From the NCBI GenBank assembly GCA_002390745.1, contig DGQK01000057.1, positions 13,130 through 43,522 of the forward strand: 30,393 nt of DNA, given 5' to 3'. A program made the translations under genes and the position numbers. Below the pieces are notes generated by a model, which worked only from the letters and a program-made list of their open reading frames with translations, was not told the origin of the DNA and ran no database searches. This document shows, one piece after another, positions 7,022-14,373 of this stretch. The first letter of the stretch is position 1; the number at the start of each line of letters is the position of its first letter. Source of the stretch: Bacteroidetes bacterium UBA4416. Its GTDB lineage: Bacteria; Bacteroidota; Bacteroidia; B-17B0; Aurantibacillaceae.

Positions 7022-7713
7022 GCAGCATAAAACCGGAAAATATTTTGTTCCTGGATATTGAAACCGCTCCTATCCATTATCAATATTCCTCCCTCTCGCC
7101 TGCAGAGAAAGACCTGTGGGATAAAAAATGGGTCTATAACCGCGAGCTGGATCCTGCACAGCAATACGCCAAAGCCGGCGTGTATGCTGAGTTTGCGAAA
7201 GTGATCTGCATCGGGCTTGGCTACCTGTCGGAAGGAAAATTCCGCACGCGCTGCATAGCCGGCGATGACGAAAAAGCCCTTTTGAAAGAATTTTCGGAAC
7301 TGCTTTCGTCGCATTTCAATACCAGCAGCCATTACCTGTGTGCGCATAACGGGAAAGAATTCGATTATCCTTTTTTATGCCGCCGTATGCTGGTGAACGG
7401 CCTGGCTTTGCCGAAGCTTTTGCAGATCCAGGGCATGAAGCCCTGGGAAGTAAAGCACCTCGATACCATGGAACTGTGGCGTTTCGGGGATATTAAAAAC
7501 TTCACCTCGCTCAATTTGCTCGCACATGTGTTCGGGATCCCTTCTCCGAAAGACGACATCGACGGGAGCCAGATCGGGCGGGTATATCACGAGGAGAAAA
7601 ATATGGAGCGCATCAAATCCTATTGCATCAAAGATGTGGTCACGCTGGCAAAGATCTATCAATCACTGAAAGGCCTGCCGGTATTGAAAGACCAGGATAT
7701 TGTTTACGCATAA
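7018..7713 (+). CDS. 3'-5' exonuclease, DEDDy family (PolB-type proofreading fold)
   Basis: The 231-aa product consists only of an RNase H-like 3'-5' exonuclease domain, without a polymerase. The three Exo motifs are visible. Exo I is FLDIET (D13, E15), Exo II is AHNGKEFDYPFL (D116), and Exo III is SYCIKDVVTLA with the Y202-x3-D206 pattern that defines the DEDDy subgroup. Such stand-alone 'predicted 3'-5' exonuclease related to PolB' proteins are widespread in Bacteroidota, with unproven substrates; two-metal-ion cleavage of single-stranded DNA ends is expected from the motifs. The start codon overlaps the folA stop (ATGA). The coupling is probably a housekeeping arrangement, not a dedicated pathway. 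Confidence 0.88.
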   Translation: MSSIKPENILFLDIETAPIHYQYSSLSPAEKDLWDKKWVYNRELDPAQQYAKAGVYAEFAKVICIGLGYLSEGKFRTRCIAGDDEKALLKEFSELLSSHFNTSSHYLCAHNGKEFDYPFLCRRMLVNGLALPKLLQIQGMKPWEVKHLDTMELWRFGDIKNFTSLNLLAHVFGIPSPKDDIDGSQIGRVYHEEKNMERIKSYCIKDVVTLAKIYQSLKGLPVLKDQDIVYA

Positions 7714-7762
7714 ATGGATTAAAAAACTGCGGCATCTGTAAGATCCGCGCGAAACGAAGAAC

Positions 7763-8761
7763 ATGACAAACAGAAAGAGAATAGCAGTGATAGGAAGTGG
7801 AAGCTGGGCAACCGCTATTGTAAAGATCCTGTGCAACAATTCAGATCAGGTAAGCTGGTATTTCAGGCGCCAGGAAGATATTGATTACATGAGCCGCTAT
7901 CAGCACAATCCCAGGTACCTCAGCGCTGTCAATTTCGACCTGGCGAAGCTCGATCTGTCTTCCGATTTGCTGGGCACATTACAGAAAGCCGACATCATTA
8001 TCCTGGCAGTGCCCTCTGCCTTTATCCATGCCACGTTGAAGCCGATCTCCCCGGAGGTCTTTAAGAACAAGGTCGTCTTCTCGGCCATCAAAGGCATCGT
8101 ACCGGAGTATAACCTCATTGTAGGCGAATACCTCAATACCGTTTATGAAGTACCTTTTGAGAACATCGGTGTCATTACCGGCCCCTGCCATGCCGAAGAA
8201 GTGGCCCTCGAAAAATTATCTTACCTCACACTGGCCTGTAGTAACATTGCCAATGCCGACGAACTTTGCGGCTACATGGCCTGCCGCTACATCAAATGTT
8301 CCAGCAGCGACGATATTTTCGGCACGGAGCTTTCAGCCGTTTTAAAGAACGTCGTCGCTGTGGCAGGAGGCATTTGCCACGGCCTGGGTTACGGCGATAA
8401 TTTTTTATCGGTGCTGGTTAGCAATGCGATTCAGGAAATCGACCGCTTTGTCGCCGCCGTGCATCCTATCGACCGCGACACTAAAGCCTCCGCCTATTTG
8501 GGAGATCTGCTCGTAACCGCCTACTCGCAGTTCAGCCGCAACCGGATGTTCGGCACAATGCTGGGCAAGGGCTACAGCGTACAGCAGGCTCAAATGGAAA
8601 TGAACATGATTGCCGAAGGCTATTATGCGGTGAAATGCGTGTGCGAGATCAACAAAAAATACCAGGTCAACATGCCCATCACCAATGCCGTGAACAACAT
8701 CATCTACAACCACAAGGATGCAAAACGGGAAATGGAGCAGTTGGCAGAGCAGCTGAGTTGA
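7763..8761 (+). CDS. gpsA: Glycerol-3-phosphate dehydrogenase [NAD(P)+]
   Basis: GpsA reduces dihydroxyacetone phosphate to sn-glycerol 3-phosphate, the backbone for phospholipids, in the cytoplasm. The product is 332 aa, normal for the family. The Rossmann dinucleotide site is at the N-terminus (IAVIGSGSWATAIVKIL), followed by IILAVPSAF, FSAIKGIVPE (substrate Lys region), GVITGPCHAEEV and LSAVLKNVVAVAGGICHGLGYGDN, which carries the catalytic lysine. The C-terminal domain has LGDLLVTAYSQFSRNRMFG, the conserved glycerol-phosphate binding Arg/Asn segment. It follows the exonuclease by 49 bp and converges on the DUF4180 gene with only 19 bp between stops. Confidence 0.96.
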   Translation: MTNRKRIAVIGSGSWATAIVKILCNNSDQVSWYFRRQEDIDYMSRYQHNPRYLSAVNFDLAKLDLSSDLLGTLQKADIIILAVPSAFIHATLKPISPEVFKNKVVFSAIKGIVPEYNLIVGEYLNTVYEVPFENIGVITGPCHAEEVALEKLSYLTLACSNIANADELCGYMACRYIKCSSSDDIFGTELSAVLKNVVAVAGGICHGLGYGDNFLSVLVSNAIQEIDRFVAAVHPIDRDTKASAYLGDLLVTAYSQFSRNRMFGTMLGKGYSVQQAQMEMNMIAEGYYAVKCVCEINKKYQVNMPITNAVNNIIYNHKDAKREMEQLAEQLS

Positions 8762-8780
8762 TCCTTAAAGCCTTAAGCCC

Positions 8781-9140
8781 TCACTTCCCTTCAAAGCGCT
8801 TAATCGCCTCTTCCGGCGAACTCACAAACAGGATCTTTCCATGCTTGTTGCTTTCCCGGATAAAATCCTGCAAGCTCTTGCTGCTGTATGCTTCAAATTT
8901 CCCTATGAAAGCCAGTCGGAGTTGGAAATTGCTGGCCTTTTGAAGCAGCTCGCCGGCCATACCGCTTCTGAGCTCAAAAAAATCCGGATTGATATTTTTC
9001 TCATGGAAAATCATGATATCGAAATGCTGGTAATACAGATCGACCAGCAATTGACTGCCTGAGGCGACATCAGCAATAAGCAAATCTTCGGAAATAAGCT
9101 CTGCTGCCTGTAGGTCATTGATTTGGAAGGAACGTATCAT
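8781..9140 (-). CDS. DUF4180 domain protein
   Basis: The 119-aa product is a full-length DUF4180 (STAS-like, SpoIIAA-like small domain) protein. The recognisable core is YYQHFDIMIFHEKNINPDFFELRSGMAGELLQK followed by LRLAFIGKFEAYSSKSLQDFIRESNKHGKILFVSS, the two best-conserved blocks of the family. It has no signal peptide or membrane segment. The biochemical role of the family is unknown; members are cytoplasmic and often stand alone, sometimes beside transcription regulators, which is not the case here. It is monocistronic: it converges with gpsA and is separated from gldD by a 112-bp gap holding a double-hairpin repeat. Confidence 0.88.
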   Translation of the reverse strand: MIRSFQINDLQAAELISEDLLIADVASGSQLLVDLYYQHFDIMIFHEKNINPDFFELRSGMAGELLQKASNFQLRLAFIGKFEAYSSKSLQDFIRESNKHGKILFVSSPEEAIKRFEGK

Positions 9141-9168
9141 GAAAAAATGCTGTAAGATGGTTTTTCGG

Positions 9169-9234
9169 CACCATTTGTTGACTTCGGGAGCCTCTCAGTC
9201 AACAAATGGTGGTTGAGGCTCTCGAAACCACCAT
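9169..9234. repeat. Double-hairpin dispersed repeat (REP/BIME-like), copy 2
   Basis: Hairpin 1 has perfect 15-bp arms at 9169-9183 and 9197-9211 (CACCATTTGTTGACT and its complement) with a 13-nt loop TCGGGAGCCTCTC. Hairpin 2 has perfect 9-bp arms at 9206-9214 and 9226-9234 (ATGGTGGTT/AACCACCAT) with loop GAGGCTCTCGA, identical to copy 1. The two hairpins share 6 nt (9206-9211), so they cannot both form fully. Loop 2 pairs with 10 of 11 nt of loop 1. It lies in the short gap between DUF4180 and gldD. Confidence 0.87.
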
Positions 9235-9252
9235 GGAAGACTATAATTACTT

Positions 9253-9879
9253 CTATTTCCCTTTCTTCGGTTCAATACCCTTCCATTGGAACGTCTGGAT
9301 CATGTGCACAATGTCTTTACGCAGGTAATCTACCACAATTTTCAGGGAATCGATATTGGGAGGCGAATCGAAATACAAAGCCCCGCGCATGAAGTGATGC
9401 GTGCTATCCGTCAGGTAAAACTGTACATTGCTGGCCGTATTCCCGCTGATATCATACACTAAGCCATACACACGGGCACTGTCGCGGATGATCACCGTTT
9501 CATCAATACCCGTGGATTTTACCTGGTGCTTCACCGCAAAGTCATGGCTTTGCTCCAGTACAGTGTCGAGGTTGTTGGTGATGGCCTTATAGCTCAGGTG
9601 TATCTTGGCCCTGTATTTAGGGAACGTAATGTTGAGCCAGCAAGGATCCGCCCGCAGGTGCTTGTCGTTTTCCATGTGAGAATACACAGGGATCTCAAAA
9701 CTATAAGGACAAAGGCTGTCGTAGCGCTTGTAGGATTTCTCCTCAAAGCTTAGCCTGGGGTAGCCTTTGGGTTTGGGAGTAAACACTTCATCATCGTCGT
9801 CATCGCAGGAAGAAAGAACACAGAATGCACCGGCCAGCACAACGAACTTGATAAAGGAAACTAAAACGGATGTTTGCAT
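9253..9879 (-). CDS. gldD: Gliding motility lipoprotein GldD
   Basis: GldD is a membrane-attached lipoprotein required for gliding in Flavobacterium and is linked to the type IX secretion/gliding machinery. From the start at 9879 (MQTSVLVSF) the product is 208 aa; an ATG 18 bp further upstream is also possible. A lipoprotein signal ends in LSSC (residues 22-25), and the mature protein would begin C-DDDDDE. Family blocks are LCPYSFEIPVYS, PCWLNITFPKYRAKIHLSY, NLDTVLEQSHDFAVKHQVKS and ASNVQFYLTDSTHHFMRGALYF, which is the best-conserved part, then YLRKDIVHMIQTFQWKG. In Flavobacterium the order ssb-gldE-gldD is usual. Here gldD follows ssb directly, with a terminator between, and gldE is missing from the site. 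Confidence 0.93.
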   Translation of the reverse strand: MQTSVLVSFIKFVVLAGAFCVLSSCDDDDDEVFTPKPKGYPRLSFEEKSYKRYDSLCPYSFEIPVYSHMENDKHLRADPCWLNITFPKYRAKIHLSYKAITNNLDTVLEQSHDFAVKHQVKSTGIDETVIIRDSARVYGLVYDISGNTASNVQFYLTDSTHHFMRGALYFDSPPNIDSLKIVVDYLRKDIVHMIQTFQWKGIEPKKGK

Positions 9880-9892
9880 ACCCGTAAATTTA

Positions 9893-9928
9893 CACAATAA
9901 AAAGCCGCCACGACATATCGCGACGGCT
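9893..9928 (-). terminator. Rho-independent terminator of ssb
   Basis: On the minus strand, arms at 9918-9928 and 9903-9913 pair at 9 of 11 positions around a 4-nt loop (AGCCGTCGCGA, tatg, TCGTGGCGGCT). They run straight into TTTTTATT. It lies 23 bp after the ssb stop and 24 bp before the gldD start, so gldD probably needs its own promoter. Confidence 0.75.
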
Positions 9929-9951
9929 CAAAATTAATAACCCCGCTTTGT

Positions 9952-10374
9952 TTAAAACGGCAGGCTGTCTTTTTTATCAGTATCCGGGAAATTGCCGCTG
10001 GTCGTATCATCCGCGTCGGAAGCCGGGCTGTTATGGCTCGGCTCTTTTTTCTGCAGGATCAGGAACGATTCGCCCACAATTTCGGTGATGTTGCGCTTAT
10101 TGCCGTCCTTGTCGATCCACTGGCGGGTTTGCAGCTTTCCTTCGAGGTATATCTGTGTGCCTTTTTTCAGAAGCTTTTCCGCACTTTCCGCCATGCTCCT
10201 CCATACCACAATGTTGTGCCACTCCGTCTGCTCGATCTTGTTGCCGTTTTTATCCTTATGAAACTCGCTGGTGGCCATGCTGAAGTTAGCCCTGGCAATG
10301 TTCCCTTCCAGGTATTTGATCTCCGGGTCTTTCCCGAGGTTTCCCACTAAAATAACTTTGTTAACTCCCCCCAT
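9952..10374 (-). CDS. ssb: Single-stranded DNA-binding protein
   Basis: SSB coats single-stranded DNA and recruits replication and repair partners. The product is 140 aa: an OB-fold at residues 1-110 (NKVILVGNLGKDPEIKY, FSMATSEF, TEWHNIVVWRSMAESAEKLLKKGTQIYLEGKLQTRQW), a disordered acidic linker, and the C-terminal tip DSLPF, the partner-docking tail seen in all active SSBs (DDxPF-type, here with Ser-Leu). It is divergent from pcrA across 188 bp and ends in its own terminator. Length and tail are normal for a chromosomal SSB. Confidence 0.97.
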   Translation of the reverse strand: MGGVNKVILVGNLGKDPEIKYLEGNIARANFSMATSEFHKDKNGNKIEQTEWHNIVVWRSMAESAEKLLKKGTQIYLEGKLQTRQWIDKDGNKRNITEIVGESFLILQKKEPSHNSPASDADDTTSGNFPDTDKKDSLPF

Positions 10375-10549
10375 AATATGACTAAAAAAAATGGTTTCTT
10401 ATCCGACAAACAAAACAACTATTTTCTGATTTTGCAACTAATTGATCTATTTCTGCCTTCTTTTCTATAAACAAAGTCCTGCTTAAAAGGTTTAGTAAAT
10501 TAGTATGTAAAATCGCAAAAGAATAGCCCATAAAAACGGGCTTTATGCT

Positions 10550-10557
10550 TAATTTTG
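10550..10557 (+). promoter_or_regulatory. Possible -7 box of pcrA, implying a very short or absent leader
   Basis: TAATTTTG matches TAnnTTTG exactly and ends 5 bp before the ATG at 10563. If used, transcription would begin at or next to the start codon. I see no clear TTTG about 19 bp upstream. A small inverted repeat, AGCCC (10525-10529) and GGGCT (10538-10542), lies where the -33 box should be. An alternative promoter further up the 188-bp divergent region is quite possible. Confidence 0.35.
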
Positions 10558-10562
10558 TAGCA

Positions 10563-13004
10563 ATGAGCAATTATTTGGATGAATTGAACCCGGTGCAGCG
10601 CATGGCTGCCGAAACAACGGAAGGACCGGTGATGATCATCGCCGGCGCGGGTTCCGGAAAGACCAGGGTGTTGACCTACCGCATCGCCCACATTATGCAG
10701 AAGGGAACAGATGCTTTTAATATTTTATCGCTGACCTTTACCAACAAGGCGGCCCGCGAAATGAAAGAGCGGATTGCCAAAATCGTAGGGGCAGGAGAAG
10801 CCAAGAACCTGTGGATGGGCACCTTTCACTCCATCTTCGCCAAGATCCTGCGCTTTGAAGCCGAGAAGCTGGGGTATCCCAGCAATTTCACCATTTACGA
10901 CACCGACGACAGCAAGAGTGTCATCAAAGGGATTCTGAAACAGCTGAACCTTGACGAAAAGGTGTACAAACCTTCGCTGGTGCTCAACCGCATTTCATCT
11001 GCCAAGAACAGCCTGATCTCTGCCGGGCAGTATGCCAACAATCCCGTGACGCAGGCCGAGGACCGGGCGTCCAACAAGCCTTTGCTGGGGCAGATCTACC
11101 TGGCGTATCAGAAAATGAATTTCAAAGCCGGGGCGATGGATTTTGACGATCTGCTGTTTAATACCAATATCCTGCTCCGCGATTTCCCCGAAGTGCTGCT
11201 GAAATACCAGAGCAAGTTCAAATACATTCTCGTGGATGAGTATCAGGATACGAACTTTTCACAGTATGTGATCGTGAAGCAGCTGGCAGCGCGTTTCCAG
11301 AATATTTGTGTGGTCGGCGACGACGCACAGAGTATCTATTCCTTCCGGGGAGCGAACATCCAGAACATTCTCAATTTCGAAAAGGATTATCCCGATCTCA
11401 AAACCTTTAAGCTGGAGCAGAACTACCGCAGCACGCAAAACATTGTAAAAGCCGCCAGCGCAGTGATTGCCATCAATAAAGACCAGTTCAAGAAAAATAT
11501 TTTTACGGACAATGAGGAGGGAGAGAAGATCCGGGTGATCCGCTCCAATACCGACAATGAGGAAGGGCAGAAAGTAGCCTCTTCGATCTACGACACACAT
11601 TATACGCAGCAGGCCCACTATAAAGAGTTTGCGATCCTGTACAGAACCAATGCTCAGTCGCGTTCCTTCGAGGAAGCCCTGCGTAAGCTGAACATTCCTT
11701 ACCGCATCTACGGAGGCATTTCCTTCTACCAGCGAAAAGAGATCAAGGACGTGCTGGCCTATTTCCGCTTGTCCATCAATCATAATGATGACGAATCCCT
11801 GAAACGCATCATCAATTACCCGGCGCGCGGCATTGGCCAGACAACCCTCGACAAGGTGATGATTGCCGCGATGGAGCACAACATCAGCATGTGGCAGATC
11901 CTCACCAACCTGAAAGATTTTAATCTGGGGATCAATAGCGGCACAGCTGCCAAGATCGAGGAGTTCACCACGAGCATTCGTTCCTTCTCGATGATGATCC
12001 CTTACCAGGATGCCTTTGAAGCGGCCAACCACATTGCCGTAACCAGCGGGATCGTGAAAGACCTTTACAACGACAAAACACCCGAAGGAGTGAGCCGTTA
12101 CGAGAATATCCAGGAGCTGCTGAACGGGATCAAGGATTTCGTAGAGCAGGACCGCACGCCGCAGGAAGAAGAGCTGAAGGAAGCCATCGTCAAAGCAGCT
12201 GATAACACAGCCACGGAGCCCGCCGGATTGTTCGATACGCCGCAGGAGCAGCCGGTGCAGATCAAAACCCTGGATGAATTTATGCAGGAAATTACCCTGC
12301 TGACGGATGTAGACAAGGAAGGGGAGGACGAAAAGAATGCCGATAAGGTAACGATGATGACCATTCACGCATCCAAGGGCCTCGAATTTCCGTATGTGCA
12401 CATCGTTGGTCTGGAAGAGAACCTGTTTCCGTCGCAGATGGCCCTCAACAGCCGCAGCGAGCTGGAAGAAGAGCGCCGCCTGTTCTATGTGGCCATCACC
12501 CGCGCCGAGAAAAAGGCAACCGTGAGCTACGCGACCACACGCTACCGTTTCGGAAATATCATCTATTGCGAGCCAAGCCGCTTCATCGACGAGCTCGATG
12601 AGAAGTGCGTGGAATATGCAGAAGAACAAGTGTCCAAAAAATTCAGCGACAGTGCTTTCAACCGTATCCAGAATGCGGGGGGCTTTGGATTTAATAAACA
12701 GGATAGCGGCTTTGGCGGAAAAAGCAGCTCAACGGAAACTCCTTTGTCGAAGCCCATTAATTTTTCTCCACCCAAAAAGCTGATTCCATTGGCGAAGCGC
12801 ATGGCAGCTACCAATACTCCGGCCGATACCAGCGCCAATGCCTTATTGCGTGTGGGAAGCGTAGTGGAACATGAGAAATTTGGAATAGGCGAGATCACCG
12901 GCATAGAGGGCGTGTACCCCGAAGCCAAAGCCACTATTCAGTTCCGTACCAGTGGCGAGAAAAATCTTTTGCTCAAATACGCGAAGCTGAAGGTGGTGAT
13001 GTAA
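10563..13004 (+). CDS. pcrA: ATP-dependent DNA helicase PcrA/UvrD
   Basis: This is a superfamily 1A 3'-5' DNA helicase acting in nucleotide-excision and mismatch repair and in removing proteins from DNA. The product is 813 aa from the ATG at 10563. Motifs are the Q motif (LNPVQRMAA), Walker A GAGSGKT (residues 28-34), motif Ia LTFTNKAAREMKERI, GTFHSIFAKILR, Walker B VDEYQDTN, motif III VVGDDAQSIYSFRGA, motif IV YRTNAQSR, motif V VTMMTIHASKGLEFPYVHIVGLEE and motif VI EERRLFYVAITRAEKK. Residues 730-800 are a long linker, and the last 50 form the PcrA/UvrD Tudor-like domain (VGSVVEHEKFGIGEITGIEG). A Glu-rich insert near residues 540-590 is common in Bacteroidota members. PcrA and UvrD names are both used in this phylum. 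Confidence 0.97.
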   Translation: MSNYLDELNPVQRMAAETTEGPVMIIAGAGSGKTRVLTYRIAHIMQKGTDAFNILSLTFTNKAAREMKERIAKIVGAGEAKNLWMGTFHSIFAKILRFEAEKLGYPSNFTIYDTDDSKSVIKGILKQLNLDEKVYKPSLVLNRISSAKNSLISAGQYANNPVTQAEDRASNKPLLGQIYLAYQKMNFKAGAMDFDDLLFNTNILLRDFPEVLLKYQSKFKYILVDEYQDTNFSQYVIVKQLAARFQNICVVGDDAQSIYSFRGANIQNILNFEKDYPDLKTFKLEQNYRSTQNIVKAASAVIAINKDQFKKNIFTDNEEGEKIRVIRSNTDNEEGQKVASSIYDTHYTQQAHYKEFAILYRTNAQSRSFEEALRKLNIPYRIYGGISFYQRKEIKDVLAYFRLSINHNDDESLKRIINYPARGIGQTTLDKVMIAAMEHNISMWQILTNLKDFNLGINSGTAAKIEEFTTSIRSFSMMIPYQDAFEAANHIAVTSGIVKDLYNDKTPEGVSRYENIQELLNGIKDFVEQDRTPQEEELKEAIVKAADNTATEPAGLFDTPQEQPVQIKTLDEFMQEITLLTDVDKEGEDEKNADKVTMMTIHASKGLEFPYVHIVGLEENLFPSQMALNSRSELEEERRLFYVAITRAEKKATVSYATTRYRFGNIIYCEPSRFIDELDEKCVEYAEEQVSKKFSDSAFNRIQNAGGFGFNKQDSGFGGKSSSTETPLSKPINFSPPKKLIPLAKRMAATNTPADTSANALLRVGSVVEHEKFGIGEITGIEGVYPEAKATIQFRTSGEKNLLLKYAKLKVVM

Positions 13005-13068
13005 TTGGCGTTATTCCTTCCGCTCCGCTTGCACATTTTTGCCCGTGTTGCTGTTCTCTCTCTTTGCC

Positions 13069-13092
13069 CTTGTTGGTGTTCTCACCAACAAG
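13069..13092. terminator. Hairpin between convergent pcrA and the HxlR gene
   Basis: CTTGTTGGTG (13069-13078) and CACCAACAAG (13083-13092) form a perfect 10-bp stem with loop TTCT. It lies in the 111-bp gap between convergent stops. There is no clear T-run on either side, so it may be a weak bidirectional terminator or a dispersed palindrome. Nearby GTTGCTGTTCTC and CCAACAAG fragments look like decayed copies of the same motif. Confidence 0.5.
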
Positions 13093-13115
13093 AATCCTTG
13101 CCAACAAGAGTATAC

Positions 13116-13499
13116 TCAAGCCGCTTTTGACTTTTCCAGCGACGCTTTGATGCGCTTTCGGTGCTGCTGGCCCCACTTGGCCATTTCAGCGATCACGGCC
13201 TGAAGGGTTTTTCCATAGGCTGTCAGCTCGTATTCCACGGTAACCGGCTTGGTGTCGTATACGGTCCGGATCACCAGGTCATTCATTTCCAGTTCGCGCA
13301 GCTCCTTGGAGAGCATTTTGGCGCCGATGCCTTCCACTTCACGTTGCAGCTCCATAAAGCGTCGTTTTCCATTAAAGCTCAGGGAGCTGATGATGGAGAT
13401 CTTCCACTTGCCGCTCAGGAGGTCGAGCGTGTCATGTATGGCTCGGAGCTGGCCTTTGCAGGCTTCCGGCGGGTGATTGATGGTTATTTTCTTTGACAT
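13116..13499 (-). CDS. HxlR (DUF24) family winged-helix regulator with a single Cys14
   Basis: The 127-aa product is a full-length HxlR protein: a winged helix-turn-helix spanning LLSGKWKISIISSLSFNGKRRFMELQREVEGIGAKMLSKELRELEMNDLVIRTVYDTKPVTVEYELTAYG, then a dimerisation helix (TLQAVIAEMAKWGQQHRKRI). The only cysteine is C14 in PPEACKGQL. Position and context match redox-sensing members such as Bacillus HypR and YodB, in which a conserved N-terminal Cys is oxidised or alkylated by disulfide stress or quinones. The gene is divergent from a nitroreductase; a 35-bp inverted repeat between them is 31 bp before its ATG and is a likely operator for both. Loss of repression under electrophile stress is inferred from family precedent. 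Confidence 0.92.
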   Translation of the reverse strand: MSKKITINHPPEACKGQLRAIHDTLDLLSGKWKISIISSLSFNGKRRFMELQREVEGIGAKMLSKELRELEMNDLVIRTVYDTKPVTVEYELTAYGKTLQAVIAEMAKWGQQHRKRIKASLEKSKAA

Positions 13500-13529
13500 G
13501 GTATAATACGTAGTTTCTTAAAGGAAAGC

Positions 13530-13564
13530 ACTTTACTTTTGGAAACCACTTTCAAAAGTAAAGT
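13530..13564. promoter_or_regulatory. Inverted-repeat operator candidate for the HxlR regulator
   Basis: ACTTTACTTTTG (13530-13541) and CAAAAGTAAAGT (13553-13564) are perfect 12-bp arms around an 11-bp spacer, in the divergent region between the regulator and the nitroreductase. ACTTT/AAAGT-type arms are usual for HxlR targets. The site is close enough to either start to block transcription of both genes. Confidence 0.8.
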
Positions 13565-13669
13565 ATATTATTGAATTTTGTGCCGCCGCTTTAAACTTTT
13601 TTTTCACGGCGATGTTCTCTGAGCATCTGACACCAGAAAAACACAATTAACCAATAACTCAAGAAACCT

Positions 13670-14302
13670 ATGGAATTATTAAATGCCCTCCAATGGCGCT
13701 ATGCCGTAAAAAAAATGAATGGAAAACCCGTGGCACAAGCCGATGTCGATAAGATCGTAGAAGCCGCCAGGCTGGCGCCTACCTCCGCAGGCATCCAGCC
13801 TTTCGAGGTCATCGTGATCTCTAACCCGGAACTGAAAAAACAAATCCTTCCGCTGGCCAACAACCAGCAGCAGGCAGTCGACAGCTCGCATATCCTGGTG
13901 TTCGCCGCATGGGACAACTACACCAAAGAGCGTATCGAGCAGTACATTGCACATACCGAAAGCGAGCGCGGCCTGCCGGCAGGAGCGATGAACGATTTTA
14001 AAACCATGCTCATCAACAATTTTACCAACAGGAATGCCGAAGCCAATTTTGCGCACACCGCACGCCAGGCATACATTGGCTTTGGAATGGCTATTGCCGC
14101 AGCTGCCGAGCTGAAAGTGGATTCTACGCCAATGGAAGGTTTCAACGGGCCGGAGCTGGATAAATTATTAGGGCTCGACAAAAAAGGCCTGAAAAGCGTA
14201 ACCCTCCTGCCTTTAGGGCACCGCGACCCTGATAACGACTGGCTCGTGAATCTCAAAAAAGTACGCAAGCCCAAAGAGCATTTTGTAACGGAGCTCAACT
14301 AA
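13670..14302 (+). CDS. NAD(P)H-dependent nitroreductase family oxidoreductase
   Basis: The 210-aa product belongs to the FMN-binding nitroreductase fold (NfsB/YdgI/MhqN-like). Family features are LNALQWRYAVKKMNGKPV at the start (Arg/Lys contacting FMN phosphate), EAARLAPTSAGIQPFEVIVI (the FMN-binding helix-strand), ARQAYIGFGMAIAAAAELKVDSTPMEGFN in the centre, and VTLLPLGHRDPDNDW near the end (the LGyrd motif that binds FMN). It would reduce nitroaromatics or quinones by two electrons in the cytoplasm. It is divergent from the HxlR regulator and followed by a strong terminator, so it is a single-gene unit. HypO/MhqN-type detoxification is the likely role; a flavin reductase role is the alternative. 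Confidence 0.9.
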   Translation: MELLNALQWRYAVKKMNGKPVAQADVDKIVEAARLAPTSAGIQPFEVIVISNPELKKQILPLANNQQQAVDSSHILVFAAWDNYTKERIEQYIAHTESERGLPAGAMNDFKTMLINNFTNRNAEANFAHTARQAYIGFGMAIAAAAELKVDSTPMEGFNGPELDKLLGLDKKGLKSVTLLPLGHRDPDNDWLVNLKKVRKPKEHFVTELN

Positions 14303-14332
14303 CAGGCTCCGAAACAGAAAATGTGCAGACAT

Positions 14333-14373
14333 AACAAACAGCTCCATCGTATGATATGGAGCTGTTTGTTTTA
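14333..14373 (+). terminator. Rho-independent terminator after the nitroreductase gene
   Basis: The arms at 14333-14347 and 14356-14370 form a perfect 15-bp stem (AACAAACAGCTCCAT and its complement) with an 8-nt loop. The 3' arm ends in TGTTTGTT followed by TTA. It begins 31 bp after the stop codon. The sequence is A-rich before the stem, so it may also work from the other side. Confidence 0.85.

Noticed and set aside
11259..12629. 456-codon minus-strand frame inside pcrA
   Set aside because: Every helicase motif reads on the plus strand across this stretch; the antisense frame is open because of codon bias and has no recognisable domain.
13069..13092. Hairpin considered as part of the double-hairpin repeat family
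   Set aside because: The stem GTTGGTG is superficially similar, but the loop TTCT lacks the GAGGCTCTCGA core and there is no paired second hairpin.
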